Made by a program: the position numbers and the translations under genes. The notes beneath the pieces are model-generated. The model was given only the letters and a program-made list of their open reading frames with translations, did no database searches and was not told the DNA's origin. From contig NZ_BPQE01000005.1 of the NCBI RefSeq assembly GCF_022179085.1, positions 62,001 to 126,000 on the forward strand: a stretch of 64,000 nt of DNA. Direction: 5' to 3'. Shown in pieces: positions 1-8,671 of this stretch. Source of the stretch: Methylobacterium aerolatum. GTDB lineage: Bacteria; Pseudomonadota; Alphaproteobacteria; Rhizobiales; Beijerinckiaceae. Position 1 is the first letter of the stretch; each line of letters opens with the position of its first letter.

Positions 1-2048
1 GGCACGTCCCGGCCGTAGCCGAGGCCGAGCGTCACGGTGTCGGCGGCCTGACCGGGCAGGATCCAGGCGGGACCGGTGATGGAGCGCCCGCCCGCCTCCA
101 CCCGCACGAGGTCGCCGGTGGCGATCCCTTCGCGGGCGGCGAGCGCGGGGCTCACGGCGACGACGTTCTCCCACACCACCTTGGTGAGGGGCTTCGGCAG
201 TTCCTGCAGCCACGCGAGGTCGGCATGGGTGCCGTCGTAGAGGGTGCCGTCCGGTCGGAAGACCACGTCCACGTCGTTGCCCTCGCCCGTGTGGGGAGGG
301 GCGGGCGGTGGAGGCGGCGCAGGAGGCACCGGTGCGATCTCTCCGGAACCACCCCCACCCCTCACCCCTCCCCGCAGGGGGGAGGGGGGCGCGCCCTGGA
401 GGGTGGGGGACAGAACGGGAGCCGCGCTGCCCTCGAAGAACCCGGCCCGCAGGGCTCCGGCGAAGCGCGCTTCGAAGGCCGCCGCATCCTCGCCCTCGTT
501 CCGCCACCGGCGCTTCAGCAGGGCGAGGGCGTCGGTCCCCTCGTCGGTGCCGCCGAGGAAGGCGAGAATCTCCGGCACGGTGTGGCCGTTGTAGAGGGGC
601 GAGACGGTCGGCTGGATCAGCCCCACGGTCCCGTCGAGGGAGCGCACGTCGCCCCAGGATTCGAGGGGATGGGCCAGCGGCAGGTGCCAGTCCGCGTGGG
701 CGCCGGTCTCGTCGTAGTAGAGCCCGGCATGGACCTTGAGCGGCACGCGCTCCATCCGCTCGGCGAAGTCAAGGGCGCCCGGCGCGTCGTAGACGGGGTT
801 GGCGCCGAGCACGATCAGCGCCCGGACCTCGCCCCGGTCCATCGCCCCGGCGAGGTCGGCGAGGGAGGAGGCCCCGGCCTCGGCCACCGGGGCGTGGTGG
901 AGGATCGTGGCGCCGGTGTTGCCGAGCGCCCCGTTGAGGCGGTGGACGAGGGCGTGGAGGTCCGGGCTCGCCGCGAGGCCGGCGGTGACGACGCCTACGC
1001 CCTTCGCCTGCGAGAGCGCCGCCCAGGCCCGGCCGGTCCAGCGGTCGACCGTATCGTCCCCCGAGGGCGCCGCTCCGCCCGCCGCCGCCGCGAGCAGCGC
1101 GTGCGCGATCGCGTCGAGGCGCGCGGCGGACGCCGGCACGGCGTCGTCGGCCTTGGCGCTGGTGAGGCCTGGCGTCGGCGCGGCCGAGAACAGGGGCAGC
1201 AGACGGCCCTGCGCCGAGGCCGCCCGGCGGGCCTCGCTCCAGCGCCGCGAGAGGCCGACCTGCCCCGGCCCGAGATCGAGGAAGTCGCCGTCCAGCGAGA
1301 CGATGGCCCGCGCCTTGGAAAAGTCCGGCAGGGTCTCCAGCGGCTGGCCGTAGGCGCGGCGGGCGCCCTCCAGCAGGCCGTCGCGGGACGAGTGGGCGTA
1401 CCGGCGCGCCTCAGGGTATGCCTGCAGCAGGCGGGCGAGTTCCGCCGCCACGGTGGGCGAGGTGACGGGGCCGGTGAGCACCGCGAGGCCCTTGCCCCGG
1501 CCCGCCCGCCACGCCGCCATCTGCGGCAGCATCGCCGCGTTGAAGGCGGCCCAGGAGGCGGGGCGGCCGAGATGCTGCACCGCCTGACTGCGGAACGGAT
1601 CGTAGAGCCCGAGCACCGAGGCCTGCCCGATCACGTCGGTGCCGCCGCGGCTCCAGGGGTGGTCCGGGTTGCCCTCGACCTTCACCGGCCGCCCGTTGCG
1701 GGTGGTGACGAGGATGCCGTTGCCGAAGCCGTCGAACACGGCGCTCGACGCGTAGGAGAGGGCGGTGCCCGGCACGATCCGCTCGGGCTGGTTGACGTAG
1801 GGAACCTCGTAATCGCGCCCGTCGCCGCAGGCGGTGAGGCCGCCGAGCGCGAAGGAGGCGGCCATGAGCTTGAGGAAGCCCCGCCGGTCGGGCGCGGCGG
1901 CGAGGCGGGAGGCCGCCGGAAATTCGGAGGCGAGGTAGTCCCGGAACTCGGGCGAGTCGGCCAGGGCGTCGAGGCTGCGCCAGAAGCGCGGGCCGTCGCC
2001 GCCCTCGAGCCGGCCGCGCAGGGCCTCCAGGTCGGGCGGCCCGCTCAT
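1..2048 (-). CDS. actB: Alternative complex III subunit ActB, molybdopterin oxidoreductase-like (3' end outside window)
   Basis: The open frame runs from ATG at 2048 to the left edge without a stop, so the C-terminal (Fe-S) part is missing. The product begins with about 50 residues and then a Tat-like segment (RRGFLKLMAAS, about residues 53-63) ending in a Cys, followed by a molybdopterin-oxidoreductase fold with motifs such as NGRPVKVEGNPDHP and LGANPVYDAPGALDF. This matches the TAT-variant-translocated ActB of alternative complex III, a quinol:electron-acceptor oxidoreductase on the periplasmic face. Its ATG overlaps the stop of the upstream actA (ATGA), so the two are translationally coupled. 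A Pro/Gly-rich stretch around residues 547-589 looks like a repeat read in frame and is listed separately. ActB family assignment is by sequence feel and context. Confidence 0.85.
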   Translation of the reverse strand, partial: MSGPPDLEALRGRLEGGDGPRFWRSLDALADSPEFRDYLASEFPAASRLAAAPDRRGFLKLMAASFALGGLTACGDGRDYEVPYVNQPERIVPGTALSYASSAVFDGFGNGILVTTRNGRPVKVEGNPDHPWSRGGTDVIGQASVLGLYDPFRSQAVQHLGRPASWAAFNAAMLPQMAAWRAGRGKGLAVLTGPVTSPTVAAELARLLQAYPEARRYAHSSRDGLLEGARRAYGQPLETLPDFSKARAIVSLDGDFLDLGPGQVGLSRRWSEARRAASAQGRLLPLFSAAPTPGLTSAKADDAVPASAARLDAIAHALLAAAAGGAAPSGDDTVDRWTGRAWAALSQAKGVGVVTAGLAASPDLHALVHRLNGALGNTGATILHHAPVAEAGASSLADLAGAMDRGEVRALIVLGANPVYDAPGALDFAERMERVPLKVHAGLYYDETGAHADWHLPLAHPLESWGDVRSLDGTVGLIQPTVSPLYNGHTVPEILAFLGGTDEGTDALALLKRRWRNEGEDAAAFEARFAGALRAGFFEGSAAPVLSPTLQGAPPSPLRGGVRGGGGSGEIAPVPPAPPPPPAPPHTGEGNDVDVVFRPDGTLYDGTHADLAWLQELPKPLTKVVWENVVAVSPALAAREGIATGDLVRVEAGGRSITGPAWILPGQAADTVTLGLGYGRDV
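282..410. repeat. C/G-rich palindromic repeat carried in frame inside actB
   Basis: Between 350 and 392 the plus strand has two successive C-tracts, then CCCCGCAGGGG, then G-tracts, which makes an imperfect palindrome of the type normally seen between genes. On the minus strand it encodes a low-complexity Pro/Gly segment (about SPLRGGVRGGGG, then APVPPAPPPPPAPP) with no resemblance to the surrounding enzyme. I translated all codons from 419 to 276 and found no stop, so the insert keeps the frame open. Confidence 0.6.
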
Positions 2049-2746
2049 CGGTGGCAGATCCCGCACTCGGTGAGGCGCTCCCCGCCCCGGACGTGGTAGC
2101 GCGCGACGAGTTGCGGCCCGAGGGTCGCCTGATCGGAAGGCGGCGCCCACTCCATGTTCCAGACCTCGGCGGGGGTGCGCAGGTATTTCTCGGGGGCGCG
2201 GTGGCAATCGAGGCAGAAGGACATCTCGAAGGCGTTCGCCCGGTAGGTCATCTGCATCGACGTCACGTCCCCGTGGCAGGTGGAGCAGCCGACCCCCTTC
2301 GTCACATGGACGGAGTGGTTGAAGTAGACGTAGCCGGGCAACTTGTTCAGGCGCCGCCACACCAGGGGCTTGTCCTGCTCGTAGCTCTCCCGGACGGGCT
2401 TCAGCATGTCGGACCCGGTCCAGATCTGCGAGTGGCAGGTCATGCAGGTGTGGGTGGGCGGGATTCCGGCGCTCGCCGTCTTCTCCACCCCCGTATGGCA
2501 ATAGCGGCAATCGATCCCGAGTTCGCCCGAATGGTGCTTGTGGCTGAAGGGAACCGGCTGGCTCGGGGCCACGCCCACCCCCGTGACGTAGTTCGAGCGC
2601 ACGATCCCCGCGCCGAGCACCGGCAAGGCGACGAGGCAGGCGGCCGCGGTCATCAGCACGAGGCGATAGATCGCGTCGGCGCCGGGGGAGAACAGCTGCG
2701 CCGGGGCGGGACGCGATGGCCGGTCGTCGGCGGTCCCCTTCACCAC
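2045..2746 (-). CDS. actA: Alternative complex III subunit ActA, membrane-anchored pentaheme cytochrome c
   Basis: The 233-aa product has one N-terminal membrane segment (about residues 25-49) and exactly five CxxCH haem motifs: CRYCH at 80-84, CMTCH at 101-105, CSTCH at 154-158, CLDCH at 178-182 and CGICH at 228-232. That number and the following actB gene identify it as ActA, the periplasmic electron-transfer subunit that passes electrons from quinol oxidation to the terminal acceptor. A much longer frame is open upstream, but I place the start at GTG 2746, which is preceded by GAGGAG at a suitable distance; the GTG at 2743 is equally possible. The stop overlaps the actB start by 4 nt. Confidence 0.88.
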   Translation of the reverse strand: MVKGTADDRPSRPAPAQLFSPGADAIYRLVLMTAAACLVALPVLGAGIVRSNYVTGVGVAPSQPVPFSHKHHSGELGIDCRYCHTGVEKTASAGIPPTHTCMTCHSQIWTGSDMLKPVRESYEQDKPLVWRRLNKLPGYVYFNHSVHVTKGVGCSTCHGDVTSMQMTYRANAFEMSFCLDCHRAPEKYLRTPAEVWNMEWAPPSDQATLGPQLVARYHVRGGERLTECGICHR

Positions 2747-2862
2747 GCTCTCCTCAGCCGGCCCGGTCGGGCCGCGTTCGCACCGCAGCGAAGGTAGAGC
2801 CATACCAGAGGCGGGCCAGCCCCGCCGCTGCGGCCAATCGCGTCCGCGGGATCCCGGATCCG

Positions 2863-2890
2863 GCGGGGCGGGGCGGGGCGGGGCGGGGCG
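2863..2890 (+). repeat. GGGGC tandem repeat upstream of actA
   Basis: Five consecutive GGGGC pentamers followed by GG lie between the divergent actA and ABC-type genes. The run has at least five tracts of four G on the plus strand and could form a G-quadruplex, or may simply be a variable-length slippage tract. It sits about 120 bp upstream of the actA start and 145 bp upstream of the ABC-type gene. Confidence 0.7.
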
Positions 2891-3035
2891 GAAAGTCCTC
2901 GACGGTGCGGCTTTCGCTTCGCTCGCTAGGACGAATGGAGCCCGGGTTCGTCCGGATCGCCACCCTGACGGCCGCATGGGTGGGCCGACGCGCGGATCGC
3001 ACGGCCGGGCCGAAAACGGTGTATGACCGGCTCCG

Positions 3036-5732
3036 ATGGAAACCGACCCCCTCGTCCTGACCTGGCGGAAGGCCCGCACCCTGCACGCCACCGCGACGGC
3101 GCTGGCCCTCGGGCTCGGCGCGCCGCTCTGCGCCCTGGCGCTCCTGTGCCTGCGGGACCTCATCGCCGTGATGCCCCGCGACGAGGCGGCGAGCGTGTCG
3201 TTCCTGCGCCTCGCCCTCGCCCTCCCGACAGGCGAGCGGGTGCTGGTACCGGGCATTCCCATGGCGCCGATCGATCTCGAACTCGCCGCCTTCTCCGGCC
3301 TCGCCGCCTGCGCCGTGGCGCTGGCGGGCCTGGGCTGGCTCGTGGCGGCCCTGTGCTTCCGGGCCCAGAACCGGGCGGCCGACGCGGTGCGCGAGCGGGT
3401 GATCGCGGCGATCCTCAAGGCCCCGTCGAGCGGGCGGGAAGAGGTGCGCGGCCTCGCCCGGCAGGTCGGCCTGATCCTCGGCCGGGCCGAGCGCCTGCTC
3501 TCGGCGGGGATCGTCGTCCCGGCCATGACGCTGGTGGGAGTGCTGCTGGCGCTCGCCTTCGCGGGGCTGGCGGCGCCGCGCCTCATCCCGCCAGCGGCGG
3601 TGGGGCTCGCGGCGACGGGCCTCGCCGACATCCTGATCCTCCGCCGCAGCCGCGCCCGGCAGGAGCTGCGCGAGCGGATGGGGGCGCGGATCGAGGCGGG
3701 CCTCACCGACCTCGTCCGCCGGATGCCGGCGGTGCGCATCCACGGGGCGGCCTCCCTGGAGGTCGCCCGGATCAAGGCGCGGGTCTCGGCCAACCGCGCC
3801 ACCATCGCCCGGGCCGAGGCCCGCCTCGCCTATGCCCGGGCCCCCGCCCTGGCGCTCGCGGCGATCCTGCCGGCGCTGGCCGTCGGCACCGCCCTGTGGC
3901 GCTCGTCGAGCCCGGGCCACATGGTCGCCCCGGTGGAGCCCGCCGACCTCGCGGCGGCGGCCGGGGCCTTCGGCATCGCGGCCTGGCTCGTCGGGGCGAG
4001 CGCGCGGCTGTGGCTCAAGCGCCAGGCGCTGCGCCCGCGCCTGCGCGACCTCGCCCGGACCGTGGACGCCCTCGAAGGGCGCGGGGCCGGGCGCGCGGAA
4101 CCGGCGGCCCGGAAGGCCCTGCACCCGCCGCCGCGCAGCGGCGTGCTCGCCGCGCGGGACGTCGGCGCCTTCGACCCGGTGACAGGCGAGCGGCTGTCAC
4201 GGGTGGACGTGGCCGTGACCATGCCCGGCCATGTGGCGATCACCGGCGGCCGGGGCAGCGGCGCGCGGGTGCTCGCCGCCGTCCTCGCCGGGCAGATCGA
4301 GCCCACCGCCGGCACGGTGACCTACGACGGCGAGGATCTCGCCGGCCTCGATCCGGCCGAGCGCGCGAGGCGGATCGCCTTCGCCGGCGGCGAGGCGGTG
4401 CTGATCGGCGGGAGCCTGCGCCAGAACCTGCTCTACGGCACCGACCCGGCGAAGGCGCCCTCCCTCGAACGGGAGCCGGGTGAGGCGCGGGAGACCACGC
4501 CCCCTCGGGGACCGGAGGGCACGCCCGGGCGCGCGGCGGCCGGGCCGGGGGCGACGTCGCCCGACGACATCGCCCTGGTGGGCCTGTGCCGCCTCACCGG
4601 GCTCGACGCCTTCGTCTACGCGCGGGGCCTCGAAGGCCGCCTCGACCCCCGGACCGATTCCGATCTCGCCGCCGCCGTGGTGGCGGCGCGCCGGGGGATG
4701 CAGGCGGCGCTCCAGGCCGAGGGCGCCGGGCGCCTCGTGGAGCCCTTCGACCCCGAGCGCTACAACAACCAAGCGAGCGTCGGCGAGAACATCCTGTTCG
4801 GCACGCCGGTGGGCAACGCCTTCGCGCCGGCGCGGCTCGCCCGCCACCCCTACATGCGCGCGGTGCTGGAGGCCGAGGATCTCGTCCGCCCCCTCACCGA
4901 GATCGGCCTGGCCGTGGCGCGGATGACGCTGGAGATCTTCTCCGAACTTCCCGACGATCACCCGCTCTTCGACGCCTATTCCCTCTTCCCCGCGGCGGAG
5001 CGCGGCTATTTCGAGGACCTGCTCGTCCGCCTGCCCGCCTCGGGCGCGCTTCGGCGCGGGCCGGGGGGTCAGCGCGACCGGACGCGCCTCGTCGGCCTCG
5101 CCCTGCGCTACAACGAGACCCGGCACCGCTTCGGCCTGATCGATCCCCCCTTCGAGGAGCGGCTGCTCCAGGCCCGGCGCTCCTTCGCACGGATGCTGCC
5201 GCCCCACCTTGCCGGGGCAGTGGAGTTCCACGATCCGGCGCGGATCAACCCGGCGGCGAGCCTGGAGGAGAACCTGCTCTTCGGGCGCGTCAGCCTCGGC
5301 GAGGCCAACGCCGAGCCGCGGGTGAGGGCGCTGCTCCGACGCTTCCTGGCGGACGAGGGACTCGAATCGGCGGTCTACCGCCTCGGCCTCGACAGCCCGG
5401 TCGATCCGGCGGGCGGCGGCGCCCTCTCGGAAGGGGCGATCTCCGGCCGCGACCGGATCGCCATCGAACTCGTCCGCTGCCTCGCCCGGGGGCCGGACAT
5501 CCTCGTGCTCGCCGTGCTGGAGCCCCGCGCGGCGGAGGAGGCGGAGGCGCGCCTCGCGGCGCTCCGCCGGGCGCTCGCGGGGAGGGGGCTGATCGTCTGC
5601 CTGCCCGGCGGCGAGATGCCCGGGGGCCTGGCGCCCTTCGATGCGGTGATCGCGGTCGAGAACAGCACGGTCCAGAGGCGGGAGGCGCCCGCCCCGGCCG
5701 TCGCGCCGGTGACGGAGCCCGAGCCCGCGTGA
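3036..5732 (+). CDS. ABC-transporter-like membrane protein with degenerate nucleotide-binding domain
   Basis: The 898-aa protein begins with a transmembrane half like an ABC exporter (hydrophobic segments near residues 15-45, 75-110, 160-210 and 260-330) followed by an NBD-like region. The Walker A equivalent reads GGRGSGAR, so the nucleotide-binding lysine is lacking. The signature region is ISGRDR instead of LSGGQ, and the Walker B equivalent ILVLAVLEP lacks the usual Asp-Glu. The motif that follows the Q-loop in exporters (S-x-x-x-N-L-L-Y-G) appears three times, near residues 459, 582 and 741, with long unrelated spacers between. It is therefore probably not a working ATPase on its own. 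It is a single-gene unit, divergent from actA. Function is unknown to me. Confidence 0.75.
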   Translation: METDPLVLTWRKARTLHATATALALGLGAPLCALALLCLRDLIAVMPRDEAASVSFLRLALALPTGERVLVPGIPMAPIDLELAAFSGLAACAVALAGLGWLVAALCFRAQNRAADAVRERVIAAILKAPSSGREEVRGLARQVGLILGRAERLLSAGIVVPAMTLVGVLLALAFAGLAAPRLIPPAAVGLAATGLADILILRRSRARQELRERMGARIEAGLTDLVRRMPAVRIHGAASLEVARIKARVSANRATIARAEARLAYARAPALALAAILPALAVGTALWRSSSPGHMVAPVEPADLAAAAGAFGIAAWLVGASARLWLKRQALRPRLRDLARTVDALEGRGAGRAEPAARKALHPPPRSGVLAARDVGAFDPVTGERLSRVDVAVTMPGHVAITGGRGSGARVLAAVLAGQIEPTAGTVTYDGEDLAGLDPAERARRIAFAGGEAVLIGGSLRQNLLYGTDPAKAPSLEREPGEARETTPPRGPEGTPGRAAAGPGATSPDDIALVGLCRLTGLDAFVYARGLEGRLDPRTDSDLAAAVVAARRGMQAALQAEGAGRLVEPFDPERYNNQASVGENILFGTPVGNAFAPARLARHPYMRAVLEAEDLVRPLTEIGLAVARMTLEIFSELPDDHPLFDAYSLFPAAERGYFEDLLVRLPASGALRRGPGGQRDRTRLVGLALRYNETRHRFGLIDPPFEERLLQARRSFARMLPPHLAGAVEFHDPARINPAASLEENLLFGRVSLGEANAEPRVRALLRRFLADEGLESAVYRLGLDSPVDPAGGGALSEGAISGRDRIAIELVRCLARGPDILVLAVLEPRAAEEAEARLAALRRALAGRGLIVCLPGGEMPGGLAPFDAVIAVENSTVQRREAPAPAVAPVTEPEPA

Positions 5733-5897
5733 CCGGCCTCACCGCCGCCGCAAAGGCAGGCGAAGGTCGGTCCGATCCACACGTTTTAACAGTCGCTTAA
5801 GCATGGTGCTGTTCCCCTGACGGGGTGTCCTGTTCCAGGGTCACCCCCGCCCGACTTCGCGCCGCGATCCGCGCCGCCAGGACCCCACCGCCGGCCC

Positions 5898-7025
5898 ATG
5901 TCCCTCCGGAGATCCCTTGCCGCCGGCCTCGTTCTCCTCGCCCTGTCCGGGGCTGCGGCGGCACAGGACAAGGCGAACGCGCCCGTTCCGCCCGCGACGG
6001 TGGCGCTGATGGCGGCCAAGGGCAGTTCCGTCTCCGCGCCGGTGGTCTTCCGTGCCTACAAGCGCGAATCGGAACTGGAGGTGTGGAAGCGGGGTCCGAA
6101 GGGCTACGTCTTCATCAAGACCTTCCCGATCTGCCGCTGGTCGGGCCAGCTCGGGCCCAAGCGCCAGAACGGCGACCGGCAGGTGCCGGAGGGGTTCTAC
6201 GCCGTGTCCCAGCGGCAGATGAACCCCAACTCGCGCTACCATCTCTCCTTCGACGTCGGCTACCCGAACGAGTACGACCGCGCCCACGGCGGCACCGGCT
6301 CCGCGATCATGGTGCACGGCATCTGCTCCTCCATGGGCTGCTTCGCCATGACGAACGGCACCGTCGAGGAGATCTACGCCATCGCCCGCGAGGCCCTGGC
6401 GGGCGGGCAGGCGGCGTTCCAGTTCCAATCCTTCCCCTTCCGGATGACCGCCGAGAACATGGCCAAGCACCGGGCCGACCCGAACTTCCCCTTCTGGCAG
6501 AACCTGAAGGAGGGGTCGGACCGGTTCGAGGCGACGGGCGAGGAGCCGCAGGTCTCCGTCGCGGCCGGGCGCTACGCCTTCGCCCCCTCGAAGGATCCCC
6601 GGCGCGAGGCCGCCTACGTGACCCGCCACGCCATGGAGGAGGCGCGCATCGCCGCCCTGGCGGACGAGGCGCCCGCCGTCCGCACCACCTATTCCGACGG
6701 CGGCCAGAACGCCTTCTGGGCGGCCTACGTCTCAAAGGGCGGGGTGGTGGGCGACATCAGCCGCCCCGAGGCCCTGGCCTTCGCGGCCCAGGACATCGTG
6801 ATGGTCCCGGCCCGGCGGCGCCCGGCGCCGGTGCCCGAGGCGGTCTGGAGCCGGTGGATCGTCTCTCCCGCCGTCCCCGCCCTCGCCCGGACGGGGGGCT
6901 TCGTGCCGCCCTACGAGCGCGCGGGCGACCCCTTCGCCGCGCTGAGCGCTCCTCTGGCGAAGAGTTACCAAGCGCGGATGCCGACGCTGCTGGCGCGCGG
7001 CGCCGCAGGGCCGGTCCCCTTCTGA
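5898..7025 (+). CDS. Secreted L,D-transpeptidase family protein (YkuD/YafK type)
   Basis: The 375-aa product has a signal peptide (cleavage after about residue 22, ...GAAAA-QD). The YafK-like part of the L,D-transpeptidase fold follows, with the sequence SAIMVHGICSSMGCFAMTNG near residues 134-153 carrying the H-x(n)-S-x-G-C catalytic signature; the Cys in SMGC is the expected nucleophile. Such enzymes form 3-3 peptidoglycan cross-links or trim lipoprotein-peptidoglycan links in the periplasm. The C-terminal ~180 residues have no motif I recognise. No clear Shine-Dalgarno precedes the ATG, so the start is chosen because the signal peptide begins there. Confidence 0.85.
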   Translation: MSLRRSLAAGLVLLALSGAAAAQDKANAPVPPATVALMAAKGSSVSAPVVFRAYKRESELEVWKRGPKGYVFIKTFPICRWSGQLGPKRQNGDRQVPEGFYAVSQRQMNPNSRYHLSFDVGYPNEYDRAHGGTGSAIMVHGICSSMGCFAMTNGTVEEIYAIAREALAGGQAAFQFQSFPFRMTAENMAKHRADPNFPFWQNLKEGSDRFEATGEEPQVSVAAGRYAFAPSKDPRREAAYVTRHAMEEARIAALADEAPAVRTTYSDGGQNAFWAAYVSKGGVVGDISRPEALAFAAQDIVMVPARRRPAPVPEAVWSRWIVSPAVPALARTGGFVPPYERAGDPFAALSAPLAKSYQARMPTLLARGAAGPVPF

Positions 7026-7302
7026 CCGGCGTGATTCGGCGCCCACAAAAGTCCTGTCGCGGCAAAGCTTTGCCTCACGCGGCGGCCGCATGGCTGACCT
7101 GTGGACGGCGGCCGGCCGGGTTCGGCTCCGTGTGTGGCCCCGCACATCACGGACGAAAGCCTCTCCCCAATTCATTGTTCACTTGGGACGAAACGGTACT
7201 CCTGTCCCATTCGTCCGCAGATTTCGCCCACTTTCTCCGGAACGACGATAGCGGTCCGATCGTAATGCGGTCGGGTTGGTCCGTCCGAGCTTCGTGATAC
7301 CC

Positions 7303-8250
7303 ATGTCCCACGATGTCGCGCCCTGCCCGGGCGCCGCGAACGACGATCTGATCCTCCGCTTCTGGGGCGTCCGCGGTTCGACGCCCGTCAGCGGGCCGCA
7401 ATATGCCGAGTTCGGCGGCAGCACGCCCTGCCTCGAGGTCCGCTGCGGCGAGCGTCTCTTCGTGGTCGATGCCGGCTCGGGCCTCTACAACCTGGGCCAG
7501 AATCACCGGGCGGACCTGCCGACCCACGTCGATCTGCTGTTCAGCCACCTCCACCTCGATCACACGACCGGCCTGCCCTTCTTCAAGCCGGCGGTCCTCG
7601 ACAGCGAGCGGACGATCCACACGTGGTGCGGCAACCTCGGCGGCGAATCCGCCGGGGCGACCCTCGACCGGCTGTTCTCGCCGCCGCTTTTCCCGATCGG
7701 CCTCGAGGATTTCCGCTGCACCTTCCGCCATCACGGCTTCGAGGCGGGCCAGCCCCTGGTCTTCCCCGACGGGATCCGCGTGGACACGATCCTGCTCAAC
7801 CATCCGCAGGGCTCGGTGGGCTACAAGTTCGAGCACAACGGCCGCCGTCTCTGCATCATCAGCGACATCGAGCACCGCGATCCGTGGCCGGACCCGGCGC
7901 TGGCGGAGTTCGTCGCCGGGGTCGACCTGATGATCTACGACGGCATGTTCACGGATTGCGAATACCCCACCTGCCGCGGCTGGGGCCATTCCACGTGGCA
8001 GAAGGGCGTGGAGCTCGCCCAGGCGGCGGGCGTGAAGACGCTCGGCATCATCCACCTGCACCCCGCCCACTCGGACACCGTGCTGCGCGACATGGAGGCC
8101 GACCTGCAGGCCGCCATGCCGGGCGCCTTCATCGCCCGCGAGTGCCAGACCGTGGTGGTGGGCGGCCAGGACGTCGGCGACGCGCAGGACCGCCCCGCGA
8201 TCCGCAGCATGGCGGCGGGGCAGCCCCGGCGCCGCATCCGCGTCGCCTGA
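7303..8250 (+). CDS. MBL-fold metallohydrolase
   Basis: The 315-aa product carries the metallo-beta-lactamase zinc motif SHLHLDHTTG (HxHxDH) near residue 85, a second metal ligand in ISDIEH, and further conserved His residues in GHSTW and HLHPAHSD. The N-terminal FWGVRGSTPVSG motif is typical of the RNase Z/ElaC-like or cyclic-phosphate phosphodiesterase branch of this superfamily. I chose ATG 7303; a TTG nine codons upstream is also in frame. Substrate cannot be told from sequence. It is monocistronic, after a 277-bp intergenic region. Confidence 0.85.
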   Translation: MSHDVAPCPGAANDDLILRFWGVRGSTPVSGPQYAEFGGSTPCLEVRCGERLFVVDAGSGLYNLGQNHRADLPTHVDLLFSHLHLDHTTGLPFFKPAVLDSERTIHTWCGNLGGESAGATLDRLFSPPLFPIGLEDFRCTFRHHGFEAGQPLVFPDGIRVDTILLNHPQGSVGYKFEHNGRRLCIISDIEHRDPWPDPALAEFVAGVDLMIYDGMFTDCEYPTCRGWGHSTWQKGVELAQAAGVKTLGIIHLHPAHSDTVLRDMEADLQAAMPGAFIARECQTVVVGGQDVGDAQDRPAIRSMAAGQPRRRIRVA

Positions 8251-8293
8251 CCGGCCCAGCGCCCCGCCCGCACCCGCGACGGCGCGGTCGGCC

Positions 8294-8488
8294 TCAGGCC
8301 GAGTGACCCTCGCGGATGCGGAGGTACCTCTTGAACGCGAAGAGCACGAACAGGGCGGCGCCCACCATCAGCAGCCCCCAGCCGTAGGGCATGATCGCCT
8401 GGGCATCGATGGGGTGGCCGATCCGGCCGAGACCGACCAGCAGGCCGACGGCGGCCAGGACCGCCGAAACAAGCATCCCGAACATCAT
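8294..8488 (-). CDS. Small two-helix membrane protein
   Basis: The 64-aa product starts with a double ATG at 8488/8485, preceded by a good CCGGAGGA ribosome-binding site; the frame is open further upstream but lacks such a site. It is almost entirely two hydrophobic segments (about residues 3-20 and 30-50) separated by a short loop with a PYGW motif, and ends with a basic tail (KRYLRIREG). It is an inner-membrane protein of unknown role. It converges with the MBL hydrolase and is divergent from the NDUFA9-like gene. Confidence 0.7.
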   Translation of the reverse strand: MMFGMLVSAVLAAVGLLVGLGRIGHPIDAQAIMPYGWGLLMVGAALFVLFAFKRYLRIREGHSA

Positions 8489-8671
8489 CGCGTCCTCCGG
8501 AAACGAGGGGGTGTCGTCCGGTTGAATGCGCGGGCCGGGGGGCCGTTCCGCGCTCCGCACCGCATCGCGGCGCACAGTTCGGTGAACGGGTCACTCCCCT
8601 GCGCCGCTCCGTTGCGCTAAGGAAGCCCCGGCGGTGGCCTTTTCTCGCACCGCAAGGAGCCCGAGACGACG

